Positions 22,496 to 33,559 of a stretch of DNA of 64,000 nt are shown piece by piece. The notes under the pieces are model-generated. The model was not told the DNA's origin and searched no databases. It saw only the letters and a program-made list of their open reading frames with translations. A program made the position numbers and the translations under genes. Origin of the DNA: Platynereis dumerilii. Its lineage: Eukaryota > Annelida > Polychaeta > Phyllodocida > Nereididae. Numbering within the stretch: the stretch's first letter is position 1; each line of letters begins with the position of its first letter. The DNA is taken from assembly GCA_026936325.1 (NCBI GenBank), contig JAPTHN010000001.1:99773859-99837858 (forward strand), given 5' to 3'.

Positions 22496-23171
22496 TATAT
22501 TATGTAAGTGCATGTTACAGTCAAAGAATTACAACCACTTACATAAAGCTGTTTGTGGCATCAATGAGATCAAAACTTGCCCTATCCCTCACTTTGAAAT
22601 GAACTTTGTCATTGGCTAACTTGTGACCTCAGTGATGAGCAGTGTGACTCATTCAGTGACTTTTCTTGATAGCATTGCAAGTATCGAATATGACCTCACT
22701 AACTGCTTATGAGTCACATAGAATAACATGCCAAGAATAGGGTATGACCTCTCACAGAACATTTTATTGCATTTCTGTAAGCGACTGTATTTCATGGACT
22801 GTAAGTTACTGTTAACCAACACTATAAAGTGGATCCAACAGTCTTGTAAAGAATGGAGATAAAACAAAATAAGCAGTTCTTATTAGTCTGATTACACCTA
22901 TGAATAAAAATTAAAGCGACTTTACCTGACAAATTAGACTAGTAGTTTTTATTGTCATCAGCCGGGTATACTGGAACAGATTACCTTAAAAATTAAAATC
23001 GCATACAGGTTAGACTGAATCATTCTTGAGTTATACAATTTTTTTATGTCAAATAATGTAAAATATTGACATGGGCCATTTGTCTTGAAAATTCAGAAAA
23101 GCAATCACAAACTTGACTAAGTACTGCTCATTTATCTTTGTTCCTTCTAGGAAAAATAAAATAATTATGTT

Positions 23172-23508
23172 TAGATTAGATTATTTATTTTTTTCAAACA
23201 CAATGTACATACATATATTATCCGTAAGTTTCACATAAAAAGTGTGTTTGAAGTGGATACATGCAAGTTTGATAACTGTCACAGGCATAACCTAGCATGC
23301 ACCGACATTTAAACAAAACAAGAACAACATAAAAAACAAATAATTAAAAAAGAAAAGAAAAGAAAAAAAAACAACTTATAATCATACAACAGTCAACTTC
23401 GTGATAAGAAATTCAGCCAGAAGCAAGATTGATTTTTAGAAGAGTCAGCACACAAACAAACATAACTTCACATACATATAATCTATAAATAAAATAAATA
23501 AATATAAT
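23172..23508 (-). mobile_element. Short 3' end of a LINE or SINE, B only
   Basis: Copy A reads AAAATAAAATAATTATGCTTC across this point; B has ~340 bp inserted. Read on the minus strand, the element ends GTGTTTGAAAAAAATAAATA and a short (ATCTA) tandem tail, typical of non-LTR retrotransposon 3' ends. Flanks AATAAAATAATTATG and AATAAATATAATAATG look like a ~15-bp target duplication with changes. No coding sequence. Confidence 0.65.
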
Positions 23509-24084
23509 AATGCTTCCTACTCTGGTCAACAAAAGTATTTATCTGTCATTGTAGGTGAAGGCAGAACACCAGAACACACTGTCCTTGTCTGAGGCTTGCT
23601 CTACTTTTCGAGACCTAAGAGTTGTGCCCTAAGGAGGACCCTGTCAACTCCATGAAGAAGGAAGCCCTAGGCTTACTGCCTCATACAGAATAGCTGGAGC
23701 TGTAGTTCTGTAGCCCATGCCAACAGTAATGAGGGCCTATGACCACTTACAGATATTCTAAGTATCCACCAGATCTTGAGGCATTGCTGTCATGAATATG
23801 AGCAATTAAACCAAGAATGCTTCACATGCAGGGACAACCGTGATATCCAAATATGACCTATTATAAAATTGCACTCCAGGCTTCTAGGTTCGATTTCAGC
23901 TCCAGCCGGGTTGCCTGGCCATGTTGGATGATGGTTTTATAATCATCCTCCTCCTCATTACCATGTCCTTCTCCTGTTATAATATAAATTTTAGCCTACC
24001 TGTGACCATATTGCCATTATGTGTGTTCTGATAAATTTGTGTCATATATTGAATGTGGTTGTCACTACCGTAGTATGCAAAATT

Positions 24085-24240
24085 TTCAAGCATGTTCTAA
24101 ATAAACATGACACAGTTTCTGCGTGTGAGCTGTTTGGTTTCCTCCACAATTTTGATGCAATGATGCTCTCGTGACAAATCTAACGCTAATAGGTTTGTCA
24201 TTATCTATAATCACGTCCGCAATAAAGAAGTTATTTTCAT
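24085..24240 (-). other. Block kept open in four copies (copy B1)
   Basis: Minus strand: ADVIIDNDKPISVRFVTRAS, then LHQNCGGNQTAHTQKLCHVY. It matches copy A with Y to C, N to H and a few other changes, and stays open. No product recognised. Confidence 0.35.
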
Positions 24241-24752
24241 GACAGCACCCTCAGTGTCCTGAGATAAGATTGCAGAGAATGAACATTACATGCAGTTTGG
24301 TGGTTTCCTCTTCCCGTTCAATTTGGCTTTTCTGATTATATACAAAAATAACATGCATTACAATAAAAAGGGCTGAAATGAAAGAGAGGTTTAAAAGAAT
24401 CATTAAAATTATACATATAATTCTGCTACCAGGTATCATTATTGTGGTATTAAGATATTGAGGAATACAATATATTAAATAGAATATAAAATTCACCAAA
24501 ATGATGTCCATTCATAATGACATGATAACAGTAGGAGTAATAAACTAATGATCAAAAACTTCAGAGTGAGATACAAGAAGAGATCTTACGCTTTGCCGCA
24601 ATTTTGAGATACCTTACATTTCAAATCATAACTTTTTTACAAAAGCATTATTAAGTGATAAAAAGCAACACATTCTGGAAAGAGTGCAAGTGTCACTTCC
24701 TAAAAATAAAAAACCTCTCATATTTATGAACAGGGACAGAATATATGTGTGT

Positions 24753-27389
24753 TAGGGTGGTCCTTATTTATAAACTTTTGAATTCTTATTGTCTGACCCT
24801 CCTAAAATCCTCCAATTGGCTAAAAAATGAGGTCTGCAAAGTTTCATCAAATTGTATTGATATTTAGAGGTAGCTCAACAGGCTTGAAAGTTGCTTATTT
24901 GAAGCAATTTAAGCGTTAATGGCCAGAATGTGTCAGTCTCTCCCTACATCTGTATCCACCATACCTGGCCTTAGTCAAGGAACTTTAGTCACATATTATT
25001 GTCTTCCTGTATCAGAATATCTACAATCAAACCAAAAATTGACTGTGATGAAATAAACTTCTACGAAGTTGATGGCAGTGCAGTGATTTGACACAGTAGG
25101 CCTGTACCATCCGTGACCTCGCGATTGGTGCATAAAATTGTCAGAGACTTCTCTCTGTCACAAACCTCACACAGATGGCTGTTCTTCACTTTTTCTGTGC
25201 CCAAAAGGACCTCAAAAACAAGAAAATGGTTTTGTTGTCAACACAATATGATATTTGTGTTGCGAAGTTACTTGAAGTAGCAAGTTTTGGGTTGCTTTCT
25301 CTACCGTCACCCCAAATGCAAGGAACCTGTCAGGTGAGAAGCAACTCCCACTGTAAAGGAAATTGAAGCAGTTTGGAACAGAGCAAGGATATCTACAAGA
25401 TAAAGTCAAGATGTTATCAAGAAGGCTGAAAACCTTAAATATAAAGAGTGGAAAGCCTAAAGAAAAATGCAACACGAAGGTCGCAAAAGCAAATTTCGAA
25501 TGAGCACAATTTCATCTAATATTTCAAAAGTGCACAAAGGGATACAATGACTCTTATTGCAATTTCTGACTTCTGACAATACAGAATTCCCACTTGCTCA
25601 AAGGGAAAGAGTGCAATGAGGTTCAATGGCCGGTGTTGATAAGGTCTTGGATAGAAAAGAAGGCAAAGGAAAGGATGATAAGGTGAAGTACATTGTAAAT
25701 GCAACATCAGCAGAAGTCAGAATTAAGCCAGTGTAGCTCTGTTCAATGAAAAGGTCACTGAAGAAGTAGCTGTAGATCCTCTTTATCTGAATCTGAAGAT
25801 TCTGACTGTGATGAACCTGTTCCCGGATGCATATGCTTCAAAACCAAAAAGAGGTCATACAGAAATAATCAGAGCAGAACTGACACCATGGTGTGTCTGA
25901 TAGTGCACCTAGATGTTAGTTAGTGCAACTGCTAGAGCACAACCTCACCAATTTTGCAATCAAGAATTAGTTTGACTCCTGTTCCCCTGATAGTACACTT
26001 GGATGGAAAGCTGCTGGCTGACCTTATTGGTTCCCAGAAAGTTGATGGTCTTCCAGTTTTAGACTCAGGGTAAAGCCTTTATCAAATAATACCAGTTCCA
26101 AAGCTTGCAACAGGAACAGGTGTGACTCAAGCTAATGCTGTGTCTGATACACCGAAGCACTGCGGAATAGAAAAACAAGTATGTAGTATGTGTTCTGAAA
26201 GAACAAGCTCAAATACAGTTTGTCTAACAGGAGCCTGCCTTGTTTTATAGCAGATCCGTGGTCGTGAACTTCTGTAAGCTGGTGCTGCCTTGCAAAATGC
26301 AGGCCCTCAAATTCCACTCTTCAAGAGATTCAGTCCTAATGGAACAACCTTGACCCAAGTGAATATCTTCAAGGAAAAAGTCACCCATTCCCAAAGCTTC
26401 TCATTGAAGGTTTCAGGCAGGATTTGATCATGTTTGTGAATGAATAGCTTGCCAAAAACCCACCATCGGATAACTATCATCAGCTCCTGGACCTGGGTGT
26501 ATGTAGGAGTTCTTCATCACTATCATCAGGATTGGTAAAAGTTCAATGCTCTCGGGGTGACGCATCAGACTCATTGGATGAGTTTAGTCATTTATTGTTT
26601 CAAAGTGTGGATATTACAGAGACAATTCCATCCCTCCGCATGTGAGAGAAAGAGTTTGTGAGTTCTTTGTCTCTTCAAAGGTCTATTTCAAGACCCGCTT
26701 CATGTATCCTCTTGCTCTGTGGACACCACAAATTAATCTTTTGTCTTCTCCAAGATGTTCAGAACTATGCTGTAACCAAAAAAGCAATTCGTAAGAGACA
26801 AAGCCAGAAATGGGAAATCACCTCTGGTATCCTGATATTCAATGTCCTGATGCTCTTCGTTAAAGATCCATCACAGGACACCAAGTCCCTAATATAATGG
26901 TTGAAGATATAAAAGAAACTTCAAATGAGAAAGAGCCTCTGAAAAAAGCTCTTATTAACATCAACACAGTGAATGTGCAGGTCATAGAAATACGTGCCAC
27001 TATATCTGTCTTTGTCACAAAAGTCTCTCTGAATGTTAGATTCTCATTGCATATATAACTGCTGTCATTGATATAATGTAGATGATCATTTTTAGCCTTA
27101 AAATGTGTTTTTCTGTCAAATAGATAAGTTATTTATCAAAAGACTAATTCCGGAAAAGATGCATGTGACTGGTGCTGCACAGGTGTCACCTTTTAATGGC
27201 AGTATTTTTGATCTTTGGCGATGATTTCATGACTGAAAGCCAAAATGAGGCTTTGAGCTAAATTTAAATATGCATTGATTTTTGTGAAACTTTGCAAATC
27301 TCATTTTTTTACCAAAAGGAAGATATCTGGGGGGTCAGAGCAAGAAATTTTCAAGTTTTATTTTTTCCCATTGAATAAGGACAACCCTA
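24753..27389 (+). mobile_element. Unclassified DNA transposon with 8-bp target duplication
   Basis: The left end TAGGGTGGTCCTTATT and right end AATAAGGACAACCCTA are inverted complements. ATGTGTGT flanks both sides (24,745-24,752, 27,390-27,397), and copy C has the empty site with one ATGTGTGT. The interior carries a decayed gene on the plus strand. An 8-bp duplication fits hAT, P or Merlin-like groups, but the TAGGGTGGTCC terminus does not let me choose. A one-ended relative lies at 10,754. The copies of the tandem unit date it after the B/C split. Confidence 0.85.
25981..26900 (+). pseudogene. Decayed transposon gene of an uncharacterised invertebrate family
   Basis: Conceptual pieces include VPLIVHLDGKLLADLIGSQ, KVDGLPVLDSG, then VPKLATGTGVTQANAV, QVCSMCSERTSSNTVC with LTGACLVL, and later IPLFKRF and YAVTKKAIRKRQSQKWEI. 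From memory these follow, in order, an uncharacterised protein common in cnidarians and other invertebrates with HxDGKLLPDL, VPKLSSGTG and CFDTTSSNTG motifs. Frames change and stops occur throughout, so it is dead. Its place between terminal inverted repeats argues that this family is transposase-like. No database search was possible. Confidence 0.5.
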
Positions 27390-28289
27390 ATGTGTGTCTT
27401 TATTTTTGTGGTCTTGTCCTGATCACCCTTAATTTGTGGCAGTGCTAGCTGTCAGAGCAGATTGCTTCTTTCTGTGTCCGCGTCTCAGCGTGTGTCCGTT
27501 ACCTCTCCTGTCACTCTCTGCTTGAGATGCCCAATTAGCTGGGTTGTCACAACAGCTCTTGGCATCTCTGATATGCACTACATCACAGCTCCAGATGTCA
27601 TCTGATGCCACTGCTTGTTTGTCCGTTTGCAGAGAGTTTCTCTTTTGCCCAGACTCATGCATTTGCATGGAAAAAAATATCTTTTTGCGCAGAAAAGGCG
27701 AAAGTTGCTCTGGACAATATACAAGATATACTACATTTAATATTACATAATTTACATTAAAGATTTCTGGTGAAACCTCAGTTTTAACTTGCAGTGAACT
27801 TTGAAGCCGATTCAAGATTGCTGGGGTGAACAGTCTGCCTCCATCATCTTCATGAGGGTTTCTTTTCACCATCAGAAGTCAATCATGTTGCCAGAAGAAT
27901 TAATCAAAACATATATTGTGTATCGAGCCAGTTATTGTCTGTGATTTTGGTTGAATAAGTATTGAATTTGAATTGAATTGAATTTATTAATTTATATAGC
28001 GCTCCTATTTGAAAAAACATTCTAGGGCGCTGTACAATAAATAAGGATTATGATAGATTAAAATATATAAAGAAATGTAAAAACATGATAATGACTAAAA
28101 TAAATTAATTACTAAAAATAATTTTACCACGTTAAAAACATAAATTGGTAAGACGATAAAAACTAAGTTTATAAATAAATATTAACAGAATAATTGATTG
28201 AAGTGAAGGATAGACTTAACGCGCATAATATGAAAACAGGGATGAAAATATGATAAACCCACTGGCCACGTTTGTTGCCTATGGGTCAG

Positions 28290-30686
28290 TTATTTATTAA
28301 AATATTCATTGAATAGTTGAGTTTTTAGTTTCTTTCTGAAGGAGTCAATATCATTACATTCGCATAGTTCTGATGGTAGATTGTTCCAATGATGTGGGCC
28401 TGCGACTGAGAAACTTCTCTTTGCGAAGGTTGCTCGAGTTGTTTTTGGTACTATCAGTTTAATGCCGGTATCAGAGGAAGATCTTGTTATGCGTGCTGAT
28501 GTTTTTTGTATGACAAGCAGGTTACTCAGGTATGATGTTTTTTGTATGACAAGCAGGTTACTCAGGTATGATGGTGCTGCACCATGAAGACATTTGTAGA
28601 CCATAAGGAGCAATTTGAATTTACAGCGCTGTCTAATCGGTAGCCAATGAAGGTCATGCAAAGCAGATGTCGCGCTGTCATGTTTCTTGCGACCGAGAAT
28701 TACCCTTGCCGCATGATTTTGTACGAGTTGAGCTGGTTTTAGTGTGGATTCAGGAAGATCGCATAGGATCGTGTTGCTGTAATCAAGGTGTGAGATGACT
28801 AGTGCCTGAATTAGCGTTTTGCAAGAATCGACACTTAGATGTTTTCGAATATATTTGATGTTCCTGAGGTTTAGTGATGCCAGTTTGCACTTTTGTTGAA
28901 TATGGGATTTAAAGTTGAGTTCTGCATCTATCACTACACCAAGATATTTAATGCTTGTGGCTCTATCAATTTTTGCATCACCAACTGATAAAAATGAACT
29001 GTGACACTTCTTAAGCTGGGTTCTATGGCCACAGAAGATAAATTCTGTTTTATCATCATTCATTTTTAGACGATTCTCATTCATCCATATACGAATGTCC
29101 TTGACACACTTTTGCTGATCATTTAAACATTTTGACTCGGCTTGTGTAGTGCCAGACGAGAAACTGCTATAGATGATATGGGTATCAGCGTATCCACTGA
29201 TCTTGGTGTCGTAATTAGCAATTACGAGTTGCATCGTGCTTGCATATGCTGTGTATAGAATGGGACCAGCAGCACTTCCTTGAGGTACAGAAAATGGTAG
29301 ATTGAGGAATTCAGATTTGGAATTGTTGATTTTTACATGCATAGACCTTGGTCGCAGATAGGAACTCATCCATTGAAGTGCATCACCTGTTATTCCAAAA
29401 CAGTTCTGCAGCACTTTCAGTAGGGTTGAATGGTCGACAGTGTCAAAAGCGGCACTAAGGTCCATAGCAACCAGACTGGTTATTTTCTGATTCTCCATGT
29501 TCCAGAGGATGTCGTTGATGACTTTAATAATGGCTGTCTCAGTGCTGAAGTATTTTCTATAGGCACTTTGGTATGATGGTAGAAGGTCGTTTGCCTCAAG
29601 ATATGGACAGATCTGGGACAGTACAGATTTTTCGGTAATTTTGGAGAGGAAGCTTAGGTTACTTATTGGACGGTAATTGGAAAGGGTATTCTTATCTAGG
29701 CTTGGTTTCTTTATAAGTGGACAGATGATGGCATTCTTCCAGCAGTCTGCGAAAGTATAAGTAGAGAGCGATGAGTTGACAATCCGAGTGATTGGTTGGG
29801 AGAAGATGTCAATGTATTCTTTAACTAGTGTAGTAGGCACTGGATCCGAATCACTGCTGGCAGGTTTAGAGGAACGTAGGAGATTTCTCACCGTGGCATC
29901 AGAAACTTTATTGAACTTTTCAAACTTATTGTTACATGACACTTTTGGATTAAAGTGATCAAAATGATCGAGCTTTTCACGAATATTAGAGATCTTACTA
30001 AGGAAGAATTTGCAGAAATCATTTGCAAGGTGTTCATCGGAGACTGCAGTTGGTAAAGTGACCTCTTTCGAAACACCGGTGAGTTGTTTCACAACATTGA
30101 AAAGTTTTTTAGAGTCAATTCCACATTGAGAAATGAGGCTGTTTAGATGAAGATCTTTTGATTTGTTCGGGTGTGTTTTGTAGTTGTTACAGGCGTCGAT
30201 GTACAGATTTTTGTTCTCAGCGGTTTTTGAAACTCTCCAAATCCTTTCTAATTTACGACGGTGACGTTTTAGTTCCAGGGCGACAGAATCAAACCATGGA
30301 ACCTTTTTTCTTGTTGAAATCCTCTTACTGGTTACTGGTGCATGTTTATCGAGGGCAGCCTTGAAGGATTGATTGTAAGCATCAACCAGACTGTCAGTGT
30401 CATTGATGTCAGATGTTACAATCTTTTCAGCAGCAGATTTGAGGTCGATGGCGAGTTCTTGTTTATTGATGTCTTTAATCTTCCTGTATGTTATTGACTT
30501 GTTTACAATTGGAGGTCTTTCGATGTTGATAAATGCAGACACAAAGCAGTGGTCGGATATGAAGTATTGAGAGGTGGGAGGACTAATGTTAATTTTGCTT
30601 TTTTCATAAGTGATGATGTAATCAAGTATGTGTCCATTTATATGCGTCGAATGCTTGACATGTTGTGTAAGTCCAAGATTTTCCAA
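28290..30686 (-). CDS. LINE ORF2: endonuclease end plus reverse transcriptase, 798 aa
   Basis: The first ~60 residues are the tail of an APE-type endonuclease (GHILDYIITY, then ISDHCFVSAFI with the catalytic SDH). The reverse transcriptase follows: LSNYRPISNLSFLSKITEK near residue 340, AMDLSAAFDTVDHSTLL near 405, FSVPQGSAAGPILY near 465, GYADTHIIYSSF near 495, YLGVVIDAELNFKSHI near 570 and LHDLHWLPIRQRCKFKLLL near 680. The YADD box reads YADT: one aspartate codon is absent (GCTGATACC), which should abolish polymerase activity. A 12-residue block YLSNLLVIQKTS is duplicated near the end. The start ATG is only the first in the frame after the upstream break. Family certain; activity excluded unless misassembled. 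Confidence 0.93.
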   Translation of the reverse strand: MENLGLTQHVKHSTHINGHILDYIITYEKSKINISPPTSQYFISDHCFVSAFINIERPPIVNKSITYRKIKDINKQELAIDLKSAAEKIVTSDINDTDSLVDAYNQSFKAALDKHAPVTSKRISTRKKVPWFDSVALELKRHRRKLERIWRVSKTAENKNLYIDACNNYKTHPNKSKDLHLNSLISQCGIDSKKLFNVVKQLTGVSKEVTLPTAVSDEHLANDFCKFFLSKISNIREKLDHFDHFNPKVSCNNKFEKFNKVSDATVRNLLRSSKPASSDSDPVPTTLVKEYIDIFSQPITRIVNSSLSTYTFADCWKNAIICPLIKKPSLDKNTLSNYRPISNLSFLSKITEKSVLSQICPYLEANDLLPSYQSAYRKYFSTETAIIKVINDILWNMENQKITSLVAMDLSAAFDTVDHSTLLKVLQNCFGITGDALQWMSSYLRPRSMHVKINNSKSEFLNLPFSVPQGSAAGPILYTAYASTMQLVIANYDTKISGYADTHIIYSSFSSGTTQAESKCLNDQQKCVKDIRIWMNENRLKMNDDKTEFIFCGHRTQLKKCHSSFLSVGDAKIDRATSIKYLGVVIDAELNFKSHIQQKCKLASLNLRNIKYIRKHLSVDSCKTLIQALVISHLDYSNTILCDLPESTLKPAQLVQNHAARVILGRKKHDSATSALHDLHWLPIRQRCKFKLLLMVYKCLHGAAPSYLSNLLVIQKTSYLSNLLVIQKTSARITRSSSDTGIKLIVPKTTRATFAKRSFSVAGPHHWNNLPSELCECNDIDSFRKKLKTQLFNEYFNK
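28498..28569 (-). repeat. 36-bp tandem duplication inside the LINE ORF
   Basis: A 36-base unit (beginning GATGTTTTTTGTATGACAAG on the plus strand) occurs twice without a mismatch. It duplicates 12 residues in frame and leaves the reading frame open. Confidence 0.9.
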
Positions 30687-30738
30687 GTTTTCCTCAAAGG
30701 AGCGGGTTATGTTGTTTTCATGGTCGTCAAAGTGAATA

Positions 30739-31101
30739 TTAAAGTCTCCAGAACTTTATAATTAACTCATGATTGTATTCAGCTAGTGAAGTTGTAACAA
30801 ATTGTGGAAATTCTTCAAGGAAGACGGAAGTAGTTACTGGGTGCTGTTTACTGTATGGCGGACGATAGATAATAGCTAAGTAGCAAGGGAGTTGCTTATC
30901 GTTTATTTTCCAGATTGAGAATTCAAAGGATTTAAGTACTCCGCTCTTGCAGAACTGAATGTCTAGGGACTTTTTGAAAAGGACTGCTGTACCTCCACCA
31001 CGTCTGTCAGGTCTAGGAATTACTTGGAAGTCGACTTGGTCGTTGCGTAGCTCATTGAGCGAGTAAAATGTCGTGTCTGAAATCCAGGAAAAAACAGACA
31101 A
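30739..31101 (-). pseudogene. LINE APE-type endonuclease fragment
   Basis: The frame contains DTTFYSLNELRND, then PRPDRRGGGTAVLFKKSLDI and CYLAIIYRPP, the middle of an AP-endonuclease domain (the RGGG-VA and YRPP motifs). It ends in the wrong frame at about 30,750; the next frame restores GDFNIHFDDH, which leads into ORF2 at 30,686, so a single-base indel separates them. The amino-terminal part with the catalytic N and E motifs is missing and a stop lies just upstream. The listed start is not a true start. Confidence 0.8.
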
Positions 31102-31455
31102 CTAATTGTCATAAAGACTCCAGAATTGGTGGAAATATCCTTCAGATGTTATATTTCGATCGTGGTATATTTAGATCCATTGATGAATAGTAAAAACGAT
31201 GATAATGGTCGGATAAAACGATAGAAAAATCGGGAGCAATGTGAAAAGATGTCTACACGCTTGGAGCGCCAAGTAGAGTCCATTCACTACACATTTTGTG
31301 TTGGAATGCAAGTGTCGGAGATGGGATTCAAGAAATAACATAAATATAGGTACATAGGCCACAGTGAATTGAGGCAGACTGGCTCATGTTTTGTGAACAA
31401 ATTTGTAACATAGCACTGGGAGTTACATACATCGATGGCTACGCCTAGGACAGTT

Positions 31456-32095
31456 TACTATTATGTAAAATTTTCAGACATGTTCTAAATCAACATGACA
31501 CAGTTTCTGCTTGTGTGCTGTTTGGTTTCCTCCATAATTTTGATGCAATGATGTTCTCGTGACAAATGTAACGCTAATAGGTTTCTCATTATCTATAATC
31601 ACGTCCATAATAAAGGGGTTATTTTCATGACAGCACCCCAAGTATCCTGAGATAAGATCGCAGAGAATGAGCATTACATGCAGTTTGGTAGTTTCCTTTT
31701 CCCATTCAATTTGGCTTTTCTGATTAATTACAAACATAACAAGCATTACATTAAAACGGACTGAAACAAAAGAGAGGTTTATCAAGACATTGGGGAATAC
31801 AATAGAATAAAATAGAACATGTATGATTCACCAAAATGATGTCCAATCATAATGACATGATAACAGCAGGCGTAATAAACTAATTAGAACATCTTATGAT
31901 CAAAAACTTACGTGATACAAGAAGAGATCTTTAGCTTTGCCGCAATTTTTGAGATACCTTGCATTTGAAATCAAAACTTTTTTACAAAAGTATTATTCAG
32001 TGATAAAAAGCAACACATTCTGGAAAGAGTGTAAGTGTTACTCCCTAAAAATAAAAAACCTCTCAAATTGACCGACAGGGACAGAATATTATTAC
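31456..32095. repeat. Internal re-duplication within copy B
   Basis: This piece matches 15,038-15,705 in A and 24,080-24,745 in B, but sits ~7 kb to the right of the latter, between two passes of the segment equal to 16,714-16,902 in A (31,277-31,455 and 32,101-32,240). The internal order is therefore x-y-z-x-z. It again carries the open DVIIDNEKPISV block on the minus strand. Confidence 0.8.
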
Positions 32096-32242
32096 TACTT
32101 AATGTAAGTGCCGCAGTCCATATCCATGATGGGATTGAATAAATAACATAAATATTGGTACATAGGCCACAGTGAATTGAGGCGGACCGGCTCATGTTTT
32201 GTGAACACATTTTTAACAAAGCACTGAGAGTTACATACATTA

Positions 32243-32546
32243 GAGCTGTTTGCGGATTAGCGGTCCAGAAAGTTTCAAAATTAACTTTCAACCTGCTCGT
32301 GTGATGTCACACTGACTTAAAGCTGTTTTGTTTTTGTCAGTTATGGTTGATCAGTTGATTCAGTGCTTATCTTATCTAGCAGCATAGGTGACAATAAACA
32401 AACTAATTAAATTACTTAAGGTACTTCATCTAATAAGAAGATTAGGAGACCAACAGAAAACTTTTGATGATGTGGCAAAGCCAGTGTGCAAATTTAAAAT
32501 AAGAAAATTAATTTTTCAAGTTACCGGCTATTCGCAAAGAGAGCTC
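32243..32546. mobile_element. Small TA-flanked MITE, B only
   Basis: TAGAGCTGTTTGCGGATTAGC at the left and GCTATTCGCAAAGAGAGCTCTA at the right are imperfect inverted complements. The matching site in copy A is continuous (GTTACATACTTTAGGGGTCA). About 300 bp, no coding motif. Confidence 0.7.
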
Positions 32547-33559
32547 TATAATGGTCGAGCCAAGGACAGTTTATGTCAATTGTATTTATTGATAAAAATG
32601 ATAACTGATGGCAATACTTGGTGTTTTTGACAACAGATAGTTTAAGGTACTTCCTATATGCAAAATTCAGTGCAAATGGTTTGTCTTTCATATTAATTTT
32701 CTACATGACCGGTAAACTTCAGAAGCTCCCTCATATCATCATGACCATCGAGTGTTTTAGGAATCCAATGTAGGTACATAAGTTGTTGTAATTAAATATT
32801 CACAATGGTGATGTATATAATTCTTATGACAGCAGCACTTCAATTGGTATCTCTTTAAAATATCCACGAGTGGCTGCGACAGCCTTCTGCCCCAATCAGG
32901 AATATCCATTATGTCACGGAAATCATACTCAAAGCCCATGAAAGGATGCAGTTATTTGGATGAATAGATCCAATTTTCTTCAAAGGGATATAATTCAGTT
33001 TAGCCACAAAGACACTTGATTAGATTTTGTGCCCCAGGATAACTCAAATCTTGACATTTTGGAGATGATGTTTTGGAACTTAAGATGGACTAAATGAATC
33101 TGTTACATATATTTCATTTTGTTGAACTCATGTTTCAATATATCCTCATTGATCTGTACTGTGTATACAGCACCTCAAAGTCGAGTCCCACAATTTCTTT
33201 AAAATGTAGTTGTACGACAACTGCAAGACAAGGGGAGATACCAGAACTTCAAAGATCGCAGTCACAGTTTTGGTGGGGTATGTTTGCAAAATTAAAGAAG
33301 TATATATTATTTATATGCTGAATCTTGCATATTTCTGAACATACCACACATTTTGTGGTCTTGACTGGTCATCCCAACAGGGTGACAATTTGTCACATAG
33401 CAATCGCGGTTGTCAGTATTATATTTCTTCTTTGTACCTATGTTCCCTCAGATATTATACTTATCCTGTCACTCATTGATAATTATAAGCACTATGGTAT
33501 ACATACATACATTTACAGTCCCATAAGTTCCACATCTGAGCTTGTCATTGCCTAGTTAT

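Larger units (their letters stand above)
27961..31273 (-). mobile_element. LINE of the CR1/L2/jockey group, B only
   Basis: A ~3.3-kb insertion on the minus strand, with AAGTA at both junctions (ATAAGTA at 27,951-27,957, CCAAGTAGAG near 31,271) and uninterrupted equivalents in A (16,700) and C (41,960). The 3' end has the GCGCTATATAAATTAATAAA tail and a short (TTGAA) repeat at 27,962-27,985, seen in L2/CR1-type elements. It carries an endonuclease fragment and a reverse transcriptase frame. The start of the endonuclease and any first ORF are missing, although a ~170-bp non-coding 5' block remains (31,102-31,273). That suggests internal loss rather than plain 5' truncation. Confidence 0.9.

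Noticed and set aside
29776-30364. Plus-strand open frames within the LINE
   Set aside because: Antisense shadows of the minus-strand reverse transcriptase.
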